A stretch of 64,000 nucleotides of DNA from Maridesulfovibrio sp. (GTDB taxonomy: Bacteria; Desulfobacterota; Desulfovibrionia; Desulfovibrionales; Desulfovibrionaceae), in assembly GCF_963677005.1 (NCBI RefSeq), contig NZ_OY781616.1, forward strand, positions 2,675,001 to 2,739,000, given 5' to 3'. The translations under genes and the position numbers were made by a program. This document shows, piece by piece, positions 17,226-26,404 of this stretch. The notes beneath the pieces were generated by a model. That model was not told where the DNA came from. It did no database searches and saw only the letters and a program-made list of their open reading frames with translations. How positions within the stretch are numbered: the first letter of the stretch is position 1; every line of letters starts with the position of its first letter.

Positions 17226-18593
17226 ATGAACTCTATCAAAGGATTTATCATTGCAGGCACCCGAAGCGGCTGCGGAAAGACGTCCGTCACTCTCGGACTC
17301 ATGGCGGCGCTGGCCCGCAGAGGATACCGGGTCCAGCCGTTCAAGACCGGCCCGGACTTCATAGATCCGGAGCATCATACCCGCGCAGCAGGCAGGATCA
17401 GCCACAATCTTGACGGGTGGATGCTGGACGGGAATACAATACGGGATATTTTCTCCCGCTACACCCAAGACGCCGATGCCGCAATCGTGGAAGGCGTCAT
17501 GGGGCTGTACGACGGTTTCTCCGCTTTGGAGGAAACCGGCTCCACCGCTCACCTTTCCAAGGAACTGAACCTTCCTGTCATTCTGGTTGTCGACGCCCGC
17601 TCCATGGCCCGCTCGGCCGCAGCGCTGGTTCTGGGTTTTTGCGGATTCGACCCGGATACGGCGATTGCCGGGATCATATTCAACCGGGTAGGCAGCAAGA
17701 ACCACGAGCAGACCCTGCGCGAAGCAATGTCGCTCACCGAAGTTCCCCTGCTGGGCTGTCTGCCGCAGCGGGACGATGTTTCCACACCTTCACGCCATCT
17801 GGGTCTGGTCACCCCGGAACACATCCTGGACCTTGAATCAAGGTACGCATCCCTTGCCGACTGGGTCGAAGAACACCTCGACCTTGACCTGATCATGGAT
17901 AATCTTCCGGATATTCCGATTCCGCCGCGCTTTGATGAAGTTCCGATGATTCCACGCACAAGGATCGGCTACGCAAAGGATATCGCTTTTTCATTCTACT
18001 ACGAGGAAAACCTGCGACTGCTCCGCGAGTCCGGAGCGGAACTGGTTCCCTTCTCGCCGGTGGAGGACAAGGAGCTTCCGGAAGACATTTCCGGGCTTTA
18101 TCTTGGAGGAGGCTATCCCGAACTATCCGCCTTCGACCTCGCCCAGAACACAAAACTGCGCAGGGCCATAGCAGAATTTTCCGCAGACGGTTTCCCGGTC
18201 TATGCCGAATGCGGCGGGTTTATGTATCTGACGGAATCCATCTGCAAGGATGACCGTTTTTTCCCCATGTGTGGAATATTCCCGTTCCGCTGCACGATGA
18301 AATCCAGATTTCAGGCCCTTGGTTACCGCGAAGTCAGACTTTCACAGGACACAATACTCGGCCCGACCGGAACAATCGTCCGAGGACACGAATTTCACTA
18401 CTCCGCAATAGATGAGGTAGAAGAAAACCGTCCGCACGCCTTTGCTGTTACCGACAAAAACAACAGGACCTCTGCCGAAGGCTTCACAGCCAACGAAAAC
18501 ACACTGGGCAGTTATATCCACCTGCACTTCGCCAGCAACCCGCAGGCCGCGGCAAATTTTGTCGAAGCCTGTGCCGAGCGGGAGTCCCGCTAA
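17226..18593 (+). CDS. cbiA: Cobyrinate a,c-diamide synthase
   Basis: 455 residues, normal length. It amidates the a and c carboxylates of cobyrinate with glutamine and ATP in the cobalamin pathway. N-terminal P-loop AGTRSGCGKTSV, then PFKTGPDFIDPEHH (substrate and Mg binding) and VVEGVMGLYDG-type loop (IVEGVMGLYDG). C-terminal class I glutamine amidotransferase domain with LYLGGGYPELSA, nucleophile Cys in YAECGGFMYL, and the closing catalytic His in GSYIHLHFASNP. All catalytic residues are present. Other cobalamin genes are in the 35.5-40.1 kb block, not here. The yjbQ gene follows 43 bases later. Confidence 0.95.
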   Translation: MNSIKGFIIAGTRSGCGKTSVTLGLMAALARRGYRVQPFKTGPDFIDPEHHTRAAGRISHNLDGWMLDGNTIRDIFSRYTQDADAAIVEGVMGLYDGFSALEETGSTAHLSKELNLPVILVVDARSMARSAAALVLGFCGFDPDTAIAGIIFNRVGSKNHEQTLREAMSLTEVPLLGCLPQRDDVSTPSRHLGLVTPEHILDLESRYASLADWVEEHLDLDLIMDNLPDIPIPPRFDEVPMIPRTRIGYAKDIAFSFYYEENLRLLRESGAELVPFSPVEDKELPEDISGLYLGGGYPELSAFDLAQNTKLRRAIAEFSADGFPVYAECGGFMYLTESICKDDRFFPMCGIFPFRCTMKSRFQALGYREVRLSQDTILGPTGTIVRGHEFHYSAIDEVEENRPHAFAVTDKNNRTSAEGFTANENTLGSYIHLHFASNPQAAANFVEACAERESR

Positions 18594-18636
18594 AAACGAC
18601 CGGAAGAATCCGTCCGACAGCAAGGAAAAAAAACAT

Positions 18637-19032
18637 ATGGAAATTCTTGAAGTAAAGACTTCGGAACGGGAAGAAATGGTGGACATCACCGGACAGGTCC
18701 GCTCACTTGTCCGCAAAAACGGATGGAACAACGGAGCACTGCTGCTTTATTGCCCGCACACCACAGGAGCCATAACGGTCAATGAAGGGGCCGACCCGGA
18801 TGTCGTGCGGGACATTGTCGTCAACATGCGTAAGCTGATTCCCCACCACGGAGACTACAGGCACATGGAAGGCAATTCCGACGCACACATCAAAACCAGC
18901 CTGTTCGGTCCCGAGCAGATGCTCATCGTGGATGGAGGCGAAGTCATGCTCGGAACATGGCAGCATATTTTTTTCTGTGAATTCGACGGGCCGAGGGCCA
19001 GAAAACTCTGGGCGCAATTCATGCCCTGCTGA
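18637..19032 (+). CDS. YjbQ / UPF0047 family protein
   Basis: 131 residues from ATG 18637 (AAGGA upstream); the upstream open frame overlaps the end of cbiA and is rejected. Family hallmarks: CPHTTGAITVNEGADPDV, HGDYRHMEGNSDAHIKTSL and LGTWQHIFFCEFDGPR, which hold the His/Asp/Asn residues of the conserved pocket. Members have been called secondary thiamine-phosphate synthases because they can replace ThiE weakly; the natural role is unsettled. Its 3' end overlaps by 14 bases the converging gene on the minus strand. Confidence 0.9.
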   Translation: MEILEVKTSEREEMVDITGQVRSLVRKNGWNNGALLLYCPHTTGAITVNEGADPDVVRDIVVNMRKLIPHHGDYRHMEGNSDAHIKTSLFGPEQMLIVDGGEVMLGTWQHIFFCEFDGPRARKLWAQFMPC

Positions 19033-19315
19033 TGTCAGCTTTATTGAAAAAGCTCTCCACCGGGCAGGACAGAATCAGCGGGAACTGTTTGTCACCCTCC
19101 GGACCGGACGGCCCGGAACAGGATTCCGGGGCAATGCGCTTCTTGGCCCCGTTCAGCCACATACGCAGACAGAAACGGGAACCGTGCCCCGACCCTGCCA
19201 TGCGATTCAGAATTTCGTCTCCCGCCATGTCTATGGCTTCCGCAATGGGAAGACCTGCCACGTGCAGGCGTTCGGCCTTTCTCCTGACCAGTTCTTCAAG
19301 CAATGCAGTATTCAT
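19019..19315 (-). CDS. Hypothetical protein, 98 aa
   Basis: The start chosen at 19315 (MNTALLEELV) has GGAGG 8 bases upstream; the open frame runs on to 19459, but no upstream start is as good. N-terminal 60 residues are helical and charged, with many Arg/Lys. The rest (RIAPESCSGPSGPEGDKQF) is low-complexity. No family recognised. It converges on yjbQ with a 14-base overlap of the coding ends. Upstream a short GCGCCGG / CCGGCGC hairpin lies within the open frame. Confidence 0.5.
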   Translation of the reverse strand: MNTALLEELVRRKAERLHVAGLPIAEAIDMAGDEILNRMAGSGHGSRFCLRMWLNGAKKRIAPESCSGPSGPEGDKQFPLILSCPVESFFNKADISRA

Positions 19316-19546
19316 CCGCTGAACCTCCGACATATCAGAATCCGTACCGAGCAAAAATACGCGCCGGTTTTCCGGCGCACCCCGGACTCCCGCATACACC
19401 TTTGCAATTTTCAATCCGGCGTTGCCGTCCGGATATAAAGCAGATACACTGAAGAACAAAACAAACAGCTGAACAACGTGCTTACACGCATGATAGCATA
19501 CGCAGCAGGAAAATGCGACCTGTTCCGCAAAAGAATGGAGCTGAAA

Positions 19547-19840
19547 ATGATATCAAGAGTTGATGTCCTGAAAAGACTCGTCAGAACCATGATCTGCATA
19601 CTGGCATTCGAACTAACCAGAATGCTGAGCTACTTCACAATATTCATCCAGTACGCCTTCCTGCTTGCCGCAGGCAGACCCTCGGAGCAATTGCGCGACT
19701 TCGGCAACAGACTGAGCACATACGCATACAGACTGCTGCGTTACGCAATGCTGAACGACAACCGCAGACCTTTCCCGTTCTCCGACCTGCCTGCGGAAAA
19801 CGAATGTGAACGACAGTCATCCAACATAGATTTTTCATAA
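19547..19840 (+). CDS. DUF4389 family membrane protein
   Basis: 97 residues from ATG 19547, with GGAG 6 bases before it; the longer frame from 19478 is not supported by a better site. One long hydrophobic segment (TRMLSYFTIFIQYAFLLAAG) is preceded by a basic MISRVDVLKRLVRTM. The C-terminal motif NDNRRPFPFSDLP is the DUF4389 hallmark. Function unknown. The stop is 6 bases before the phosphatase start, so the two are probably coupled. Confidence 0.75.
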   Translation: MISRVDVLKRLVRTMICILAFELTRMLSYFTIFIQYAFLLAAGRPSEQLRDFGNRLSTYAYRLLRYAMLNDNRRPFPFSDLPAENECERQSSNIDFS

Positions 19841-19846
19841 CGGCGC

Positions 19847-21976
19847 ATGAGAAAAAAACTATTCATTCTTCTACTGGCATTCAGCCTAGTCCCGCTGCTG
19901 GTGGTTTCGTACTTCAGCCGCGAAGGAATCATGGAAGTCGGCACCAAGCAGTCCGACAAACTGCGTACCGGCATGATAAAAATCCTGACCGATGAAATGC
20001 ATCAATCGGCCATGGACTCGGCCAAACTTGTCCAGCAACAGACTGTTTCCCTTGAGTTCGCTCTGAAAGCCATCGGAGCGGAAGCTGAGGACGTGCTGAA
20101 TGATCCGGTGGAAGGCACCCCCAGAGCTTACTTCGCCGAAGATTTCAACATCAAAGGACATCAGCCGGACGACTTCGGCCCTTCAGCGCAATATTACGTC
20201 ATCAGCGAAAAAGGGGAGCGCTCCCCTTCATCAATCAGCCTTGAGGAGCCTGTCTTCTACTACCCCAAAAACAAGGAAGACCTCAAAAAGAGCAAGGACC
20301 TGGCAAGGCTCTACCTGCTTAAACCTGATCTGAAATCATTCTTCAGCGAGGCCGGGACTTCCCTGCACAGGGTTTACATCTGCCTCAATTCAGGACTGCT
20401 CATGGCCTATCCCGGACACGGCAACTACCCGGACTCATACGCCCCCAGGGAACGTTCCTGGTTTACCGAAGCAGTAAAAAAACGGACCATAGTCTGGGAT
20501 AAATTCATAGACGCCAGCACCGGACAGCAGGTCTACACCCTTTCAAAGCCGATCATGAGCCGTGACGGCAAAATTATCGGGGTTGTGGCTATTGACATTC
20601 AACTGGTCGAACTGCTGCGCAAGGAGGACCTCTCCTCCCAATGGTCCAGCGCTATACAGGCGTTTGTTGTGGGCCCGGTTGAATCCAACGGCCAGATCAA
20701 GCTGAACGTATGGGCTGAAGCCGGACACAGGACCGAAAATCTTTCCTGGGACACTGGGCTCCCCAATGAAATCCGCTATCTTGTGTCAAACGACAAAGAC
20801 AAACTGGATAAAATGATCAACGCGGTGACCAGAGGTAAATCAGGAGTCATGCGTATGCCGTATAACGGTGTCGACTCCGTATGGGCATTTGCACCTTTCC
20901 GCGGACAGGGCAGCTATGTATTGATCGTGCCGGAAAAAGTCATTACCGGTATGCCGGATTCAGCAGCGGCCCAGACAATGAGGCTCAGTCAGAATCTTTA
21001 CGTGGCCGTGGGAACGGCATCCTTTTTCACCCTGCTTACGGTAGCGCTGGTTGCGTTCCTCGGCAGCCGCCGAATCATCCGCCCCCTGCTGGACATGACC
21101 TGTGCAGCAGAAAAGATCGCTCATGGCGACTTCACCGCGCATGTCGAAGTGAAAACCGGGGATGAACGCGAAACACTGGCCAATGCGTTCAACTCCATGC
21201 TGCCCAAGCTGCAGGATCATCTGCGCATCAGCAAGGCTCTTGAACTGGCTCACGAAGTCCACACCAGCCTGCTCCCGGAGATTCCACCGGAGATCAAAGG
21301 GCTGGATATTTCAGGAACCAGTATTTCCTGCGATGAAACCGGCGGGGATTACTTCGACTTCTATACACCTCCGGAGAACGGAGGAACCGGCGTACTCCTC
21401 GGAGACGTTACCGGGCACGGAGTCTCGGCAGCCCTGCTGATGACCACGGGACGTGCACACCTTAAGCACGCATCCATGCACAAGTCTCCCATGGCTAACA
21501 GAATAGGTGAAGTAAACAAGCTTCTTTGCGCCGATATCGGGGACACGGGACGCTTCATGACTCTTTTCTGCATGGAGATTGCCCCGGACAATACCTCCGC
21601 CACCTACGTGCGGGCAGGCCATGATCCGGCAACAATATACAGCCCGGCCAGCGGGGTGCAAAAGGAACTGATGGGCGAGCATATGCTGGCTCTGGGAATA
21701 TTCGAGGAAAGCGATTACAAGGAATTCAAAGTAGATCTCAATGAAGGTGACATAATCTTCATAGGGACAGACGGCATATGGGAAGCAAGGAATAACGAGA
21801 ATGAAATGTTCGGCAGAGAACGTCTGGACAAGCTTATTCTTTCCAACGCGCAGCGGACCGCCTCCGAAATTCAGCAGGAAATCATTTCCGCTGTTTACAG
21901 ATTTCAGGATGGCATGGAACAGGAAGACGACATCACGCTGGTCATAATCAAAATTACCGGAATAAACTGCGGGTAG
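19847..21976 (+). CDS. Membrane PP2C-type serine phosphatase with dCache and HAMP (RsbU/SpoIIE-like)
   Basis: 709 residues. TM1 about 4-21 (LFILLLAFSLVPLLVV); extracytoplasmic dCache-like sensor about 25-380; TM2 near 385-405 (LTVALVAFLGSR at its end); HAMP about 405-460; C-terminal SpoIIE-type PP2C phosphatase about 480-705. Phosphatase motifs: DETGGDYFDFY, GDVTGHGVSAALLM (metal-binding Asp), FIGTDGIWEARN and QEDDITLVIIKI (closing Asp pair). Such proteins typically dephosphorylate an anti-anti-sigma (STAS) protein; no STAS or anti-sigma gene is nearby. Ligand unknown. Confidence 0.92.
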   Translation: MRKKLFILLLAFSLVPLLVVSYFSREGIMEVGTKQSDKLRTGMIKILTDEMHQSAMDSAKLVQQQTVSLEFALKAIGAEAEDVLNDPVEGTPRAYFAEDFNIKGHQPDDFGPSAQYYVISEKGERSPSSISLEEPVFYYPKNKEDLKKSKDLARLYLLKPDLKSFFSEAGTSLHRVYICLNSGLLMAYPGHGNYPDSYAPRERSWFTEAVKKRTIVWDKFIDASTGQQVYTLSKPIMSRDGKIIGVVAIDIQLVELLRKEDLSSQWSSAIQAFVVGPVESNGQIKLNVWAEAGHRTENLSWDTGLPNEIRYLVSNDKDKLDKMINAVTRGKSGVMRMPYNGVDSVWAFAPFRGQGSYVLIVPEKVITGMPDSAAAQTMRLSQNLYVAVGTASFFTLLTVALVAFLGSRRIIRPLLDMTCAAEKIAHGDFTAHVEVKTGDERETLANAFNSMLPKLQDHLRISKALELAHEVHTSLLPEIPPEIKGLDISGTSISCDETGGDYFDFYTPPENGGTGVLLGDVTGHGVSAALLMTTGRAHLKHASMHKSPMANRIGEVNKLLCADIGDTGRFMTLFCMEIAPDNTSATYVRAGHDPATIYSPASGVQKELMGEHMLALGIFEESDYKEFKVDLNEGDIIFIGTDGIWEARNNENEMFGRERLDKLILSNAQRTASEIQQEIISAVYRFQDGMEQEDDITLVIIKITGINCG

Positions 21977-21979
21977 CCC

Positions 21980-22228
21980 ATGGAAAACAGCCATCGTTTT
22001 TTCCGGAACAGCAGTTGCAGATATTTCCCCTGCCACAAGACAAAAGATGACCGGAAATTCAACTGCCTGTTCTGCTTCTGCCCGCTGTATCATCTTGAAG
22101 ACTGCGGCGGCAGATATGAAATGTCCGGGGGAATTAAAAATTGCACCCAGTGCAGAATTCCGCATACACCGGAAGGCTACGACTACATTCTGGACAAACT
22201 GAAAAAACATAATGCAAAGCAGAGGTGA
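21980..22228 (+). CDS. Cysteine-rich small domain protein
   Basis: 82 residues, starting 3 bases after the phosphatase stop, so co-translated. It is built around clustered cysteines: CRYFPCHK, NCLFCFCPLY, DCGGRYE, NCTQCRIPH. These match the Cys-rich small domain family, thought to bind metal (zinc or an iron-sulfur cluster), which is seen by itself or fused to other proteins in anaerobes. No enzyme activity can be assigned. The next gene (AMMECR1) begins 4 bases after its stop. Confidence 0.8.
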   Translation: MENSHRFFRNSSCRYFPCHKTKDDRKFNCLFCFCPLYHLEDCGGRYEMSGGIKNCTQCRIPHTPEGYDYILDKLKKHNAKQR

Positions 22229-22232
22229 CAGC

Positions 22233-22790
22233 ATGCCGGATAATTTCTCTTTCGCACTATCCAGCGAGGAAAAGGAATACCTCAAGAATCTGGTCCGCCT
22301 GAGTATTTTAAGCAGGCTTAAGGGTGACACCGATGCGGCAATCCCGGAACCTCCCACCAGACATCTGAGCGAGGAGTTCGGAGCATTCGTCACCCTGACC
22401 ATGCATGGAGAGCTGCGCGGCTGCATCGGCAACGTTCAGGGCAGCGGCCCGCTCTACAGGACCATCTGGAAAATGGCCCGGGCAGCGGCATTTGAAGACC
22501 CGCGTTTCCCGGCTCTGATCCTTTCCGAATTTGAGGAAATTGAAATAGAAATCTCCATCCTGAGTCCCATAACCGTCTGCACGGATGTGGAGAAAATAGA
22601 AATAGGCAGGCACGGGCTGATTATGCAGCGCGGCATGCAGTCCGGGCTGCTTCTGCCGCAGGTGGCGGTCGATTGGAAATGGGACCGCAAACAGTTTCTG
22701 GCGCAGACCTGCCGCAAGGCCGGAATGGAACCTGCCGCATGGCAGGACCCGGCTACGAACATCCTCTGGTTTGAAGCGGAAGTTTTCTGA
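22233..22790 (+). CDS. amrA: AMMECR1 domain protein (AmmeMemoRadiSam system protein A)
   Basis: 185 residues from ATG 22233 (GAGGTGA upstream); an ATG at 22212 overlaps the previous gene and is rejected. Hallmarks: FGAFVTLTMHGELRGCIGNVQ with the invariant LRGCIG, AARAAAFEDPRFP-type (MARAAAFEDPRFPAL), IEIEISILSP, LLPQVAVDWKWD. In many anaerobes AMMECR1 is encoded with a Memo-like and a radical-SAM protein; neither is here. The molecular function is unknown. Confidence 0.92.
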   Translation: MPDNFSFALSSEEKEYLKNLVRLSILSRLKGDTDAAIPEPPTRHLSEEFGAFVTLTMHGELRGCIGNVQGSGPLYRTIWKMARAAAFEDPRFPALILSEFEEIEIEISILSPITVCTDVEKIEIGRHGLIMQRGMQSGLLLPQVAVDWKWDRKQFLAQTCRKAGMEPAAWQDPATNILWFEAEVF

Positions 22791-22831
22791 AACATGACCT
22801 GAAAAACCAACCTCGAACAAATTGGACAGAA

Positions 22832-23740
22832 ATGATCGATCCTCTTGAGCCATGGGGCCTGCAAACCCTGGCCAGACATAATGACAAGAATATTCCCGGC
22901 AGCCCGGAAAGGGCTGTCTCCCGCTCGGTAATAGAAGACGCCGGCAACAGGCTCTGGCTCATGGAACGGATTGCCGGGACCCAGGTGGAGGGCAGGACGG
23001 CCATTGCCGAAAACCTGCAGACCCTGACCGACTCCGGCATGGACCTTCTGCTACCCTACCGGAAAACAACAGACGGTGAATTTACAGCCGAGGTCATGGG
23101 GTTTCCATGGCAACTGTCGCCCTATGTTGAATCAGATGAACTTCCGCGCCCGGAATTCATATATGACCGGGAGCGGGGAACGGCTCTGGCCGGGATCGTA
23201 TCCGAATTGCGCAAGCACACATCCGGCAGAAAAATGAGTGAATCCGGCACAGAATCAAGCCTGCTGGACTATTCCCGCCAATTGGCAGACACAGTCGCAA
23301 AGCATCAGCCGGAGATATCCGCAAGGCTTGAGCCTATCTACGCTCGCCTCTTCCCCGCGATGGAGCAATTCCCCTCCCTGCCGAAAGCATTCTGCCACGG
23401 TGATTTCCATCCGCTCAATATCCTCTGGAAAGGGAAAAGCATCCTCGCTGTAATAGACTGGGAATTCTCCGGCATGCGTCCGGAAATATACGATGTGGCC
23501 AATATGATCGGCTGCGTTGCTTTTGAGAACCCGGCTGCTCTGGGCGAAGGACTGCTCCCGGCTTTCATGGACGGACTGTACTCCCGGACGGACATAGCCG
23601 ATGAAAGTTACGAATCCCTCCCTGCTTTTATCCCGGCTCTGCGGTTTGCATGGCTATCCGAATGGCTGCGCAAAAAAGATCAGGAAATGATCGAGATGGA
23701 ACTTGATTTCATGGAACTGCTGCTTTCGGTAATGGGTTGA
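22832..23740 (+). CDS. Aminoglycoside-phosphotransferase-like small-molecule kinase
   Basis: 302 residues. The kinase fold is shown by FCHGDFHPLNILWKGK (catalytic loop, Asp and Asn) and VIDWEFSGMRPEIYDVANM (metal-binding DWE). The N-terminal lobe is divergent but contains WLMERIAG and LPYRKTTDGEF strands. Related proteins phosphorylate choline, homoserine, sugars or antibiotics; a metabolic role is more likely here than resistance. It follows amrA by 41 bases on the same strand and may be the last gene of the phosphatase operon. Confidence 0.85.
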   Translation: MIDPLEPWGLQTLARHNDKNIPGSPERAVSRSVIEDAGNRLWLMERIAGTQVEGRTAIAENLQTLTDSGMDLLLPYRKTTDGEFTAEVMGFPWQLSPYVESDELPRPEFIYDRERGTALAGIVSELRKHTSGRKMSESGTESSLLDYSRQLADTVAKHQPEISARLEPIYARLFPAMEQFPSLPKAFCHGDFHPLNILWKGKSILAVIDWEFSGMRPEIYDVANMIGCVAFENPAALGEGLLPAFMDGLYSRTDIADESYESLPAFIPALRFAWLSEWLRKKDQEMIEMELDFMELLLSVMG

Positions 23741-24102
23741 TTCTCCCGGTCCTGCCTGCGCTATCTGAATAATTCAGAACACAAGGTGACTACCGTGCGA
23801 AGCTATTCGCGACACAAATACATACCATCACGAATGCGGATACTACGTATCTGCACCTGAAGCCATAAATACATTTTGTTGCAAGCACAAAACAGATTAC
23901 AACACATTGCAGTAAATACGCATACAATGTATTTTTACTATATATTTTAAACATAAAAACAATTAATCAACTGCATGATTTCTATTTTTATTCCTTAATT
24001 ATGTCTATTTTTGCAAGTATTATAGAAATAAAGCTTTGTTTACATATAACGACATATGTTTATTATATAGGTATGGAGTAGTCTTATAAAACGGGGGTTC
24101 AA
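23741..24102. other. AT-rich intergenic region ahead of the FecR-RTX gene
   Basis: 362 bases, strongly AT-rich compared with the flanking genes. There is no open frame of note. Several ATACATTT / AATGTATTTT-like words give weak local inverted repeats. It carries the promoter at 24039-24067. Composition this different may mark transferred or highly regulated DNA. Confidence 0.6.
24039..24067 (+). promoter_or_regulatory. Candidate sigma-70 promoter of the FecR-RTX gene
   Basis: TTTACA, 17-base spacer, ATTATA; the start of the gene is 36 bases after the -10. The ribosome-binding site that follows is GGGGG at 24093-24097. Confidence 0.5.
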
Positions 24103-26202
24103 ATGTCTCCCGAATCAACCCATACCCAGATCGGGGTTGTCCTTGCGACAACCGGAGATGCCTTTCTCCAAACAGAAAACGGCATCCGGCAGATCGAAGC
24201 AGGCTCCCCCGTCTACCGCGGCGAGGAACTGATAACCGGCCCTGAAAGCAGCGCAGAAGTACGCTTTACCGACAATTCACTGCTTTCCCAAGGGTCTGAT
24301 TCTTCCATCCTGCTCGACGACTTCGTTTATGAAGACACAGACCAATCAGCGTCCGAGCTTTTCTTCAAGCTGGGCCACGGCACTTTCCGTATGGTTACCG
24401 GAAAGATCGCGGAAACAAATCCGGAAAGATTCAAGCTGGGTTCACCGCTGGCCACCATAGGCATTCGCGGAACAATCACCGTTCACGAGATTTCACCCAA
24501 TGGCGAAAAGCACGGTGTGGAAGAAATTCGTAGCGGCAAGGCCTTACTGATTCAGGGTATTGACGGATCGTTGCGCCAGATTGCCTCCCCCCGGTCAATA
24601 GTCGAGATATCCGGTTCCGGAGTCATGAGCAGTGTTCGCCCGATGACCACTCAGGAATTTGATACTTTCCGGGATATTGCCCCCGCAGCCATCTTGCAGG
24701 AACAGGAAATAGAACAGGATGAACAGCAGCAGGACAATGATCCGCAAGGTGATAACGGCCCCCAGAACTCCGATGCGGAATCAGTAGATGAGAACACTCT
24801 GACTGCTGCAAATCAGGCGGCGGCTGATGAAGGGGATGGCGCTGGTTATGCGCCGATGGATCTGAATGCGGCTTTTGCTGATGCAGTTCAGGAACAGATA
24901 GCAGACCAGGCAACGGCTATGGCCTGGCTTCAAAGCGATGAACTGAGTGCTTTTACTGATAATATTGAGCTTGACCCTATTCTGATAACTCAGAACACCG
25001 CAGTTGAACTTCTGGCAGGGCTCGGCGTTGACATGGCCGGTAACGAATTGTTCAGTTCGGACTTCGGTGACCTTTTGTCCGATATAGCCGACAGCATTGA
25101 TCAGCAGTTGGTGGACACGGTTCTGAGCGATGATCTGACTGGGAATATCCTCAACACAACCGACTCCGATATTTCGACCGACACTACTGAAACTGATGCA
25201 GACAGTACCGATGATGACATCCTTGAGCTTCTGAATACGGCAACGGACACGGACCAGCAGGAAAACCCGGATTCCGAAACGGATAATCTGCCCACCGACA
25301 GCAGCACGTTGGACGAAAACACGGCCGTTTCGCTTACCGGAACAGATGACGCTGATACCTGGCAAGGAACATCCCATGGCGATTATTACAACGGTCTTGC
25401 CGGAAATGACGTTCTGGAAGGAATGCCCGGAAATGACACCCTGCTTGGCGGAGAAGGAGACGATACTCTGGACGGAGGCAATGGCAGCGACACTCTGCTG
25501 GGCGGTGATGGAAACGATACCATCATCGGAGGTCAGGGCGACGATACCATGGACGGTGGTGATGGAATCGACACCCTTGTTGTGGACAGCAGCAGCGGCG
25601 AATTTGTTTCCCTGCTGCCCGAAATAGCATCAGGCAGTGAAGGCGAAGATTATGTGCTGAACATTGAAAACATTATCGGCGGAAGCGGTGGTGACAATCT
25701 GCACGGCTGCAACGGTTCCAACGTGATCGACGGCGCGGGCGGGAATGATACAATTCATGGTTATGACGGCGCCGACACCATCCTTGGCGGTTACGGCAAC
25801 GACCTGATCTACGGAGGATCAGGAGACGACACCCTGAGAGGATCACAGGGGACCGATACTATCTACAGTGAAAACGGTCACGACATCTTCTACTACGGCT
25901 CCACCACGGAAGGAGAAGATGTGATTCAGGACTTCCAGCGCAATTTTGATGACTTCATGTTCAGTTCCTCCTCATTTGACCGCAACGCAGGTTTTGCAAC
26001 GGTGGACAGCGGCTATACCGGCACCGGCAACCTTGACGGCAACACCGGGGCCACGGACACCGATCCATATTTCGTTTTCGATGCAAGCGGAAATCTGTGG
26101 TACGATTCCAACGGCGAAGATCCCGAAGGGGCAAGTCTCATAGCACTGCTGGGAAGCGGAACCATGACGGATTCAGACATCACATTTGACGCTGTGATCT
26201 GA
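24103..26202 (+). CDS. FecR-domain protein with RTX calcium-binding repeats
   Basis: 699 residues. Residues about 10-200 form a FecR domain (TTGDAFLQTEN, VYRGEELITGPES, ATIGIRGT). Residues 205-430 are an acidic Gln/Asp/Thr-rich linker. Residues about 430-600 are RTX nonapeptides of the GGxGxDxLx type in two blocks (such as GGEGDDTLDGGNGSDTLLGG), which fold as calcium-bound beta rolls. No N-terminal signal peptide, and the C-terminus is uncharacteristic but acidic, consistent with type I secretion. No ABC/MFP/TolC secretion genes are in the window. Likely a large extracellular or surface protein. The pairing of FecR and RTX is unusual. Confidence 0.88.
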   Translation: MSPESTHTQIGVVLATTGDAFLQTENGIRQIEAGSPVYRGEELITGPESSAEVRFTDNSLLSQGSDSSILLDDFVYEDTDQSASELFFKLGHGTFRMVTGKIAETNPERFKLGSPLATIGIRGTITVHEISPNGEKHGVEEIRSGKALLIQGIDGSLRQIASPRSIVEISGSGVMSSVRPMTTQEFDTFRDIAPAAILQEQEIEQDEQQQDNDPQGDNGPQNSDAESVDENTLTAANQAAADEGDGAGYAPMDLNAAFADAVQEQIADQATAMAWLQSDELSAFTDNIELDPILITQNTAVELLAGLGVDMAGNELFSSDFGDLLSDIADSIDQQLVDTVLSDDLTGNILNTTDSDISTDTTETDADSTDDDILELLNTATDTDQQENPDSETDNLPTDSSTLDENTAVSLTGTDDADTWQGTSHGDYYNGLAGNDVLEGMPGNDTLLGGEGDDTLDGGNGSDTLLGGDGNDTIIGGQGDDTMDGGDGIDTLVVDSSSGEFVSLLPEIASGSEGEDYVLNIENIIGGSGGDNLHGCNGSNVIDGAGGNDTIHGYDGADTILGGYGNDLIYGGSGDDTLRGSQGTDTIYSENGHDIFYYGSTTEGEDVIQDFQRNFDDFMFSSSSFDRNAGFATVDSGYTGTGNLDGNTGATDTDPYFVFDASGNLWYDSNGEDPEGASLIALLGSGTMTDSDITFDAVI

Positions 26203-26205
26203 TTA

Positions 26206-26280
26206 TTTGATGCGCTTCGCGCTTTTGATTATTTGACTCGCCTCCGGCGGCCAAAGGGTCCGCGACCCTTTGGAATCCCT
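26206..26280 (+). repeat. Dispersed intergenic repeat, family B, copy 1
   Basis: Starts TTTGATGCGCTTCGC, has a CCTCCGGCGG block, and ends with a perfect 10-bp stem CCAAAGGGTC / GACCCTTTGG (26251-26273) followed by AATCCC. The same layout recurs at 29161-29220 (reversed) and 38788-38862. It may also serve as terminator for the FecR-RTX gene or purN. Confidence 0.7.
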
Positions 26281-26404
26281 ATCCACTTAATTACGTTGAC
26301 ATTAAACTTGTCACTTAAATCAAAGAATTTGTTGGGCTAAGACAATAATCTTATAACGAAAAACTGACGGATGATATAACTTGAACCTCATAAGGATATC
26401 CGGC

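Noticed and set aside
22832-23740. Antibiotic-resistance kinase
   Set aside because: The APH-like fold is widespread among metabolic kinases, and the genomic context does not suggest resistance.
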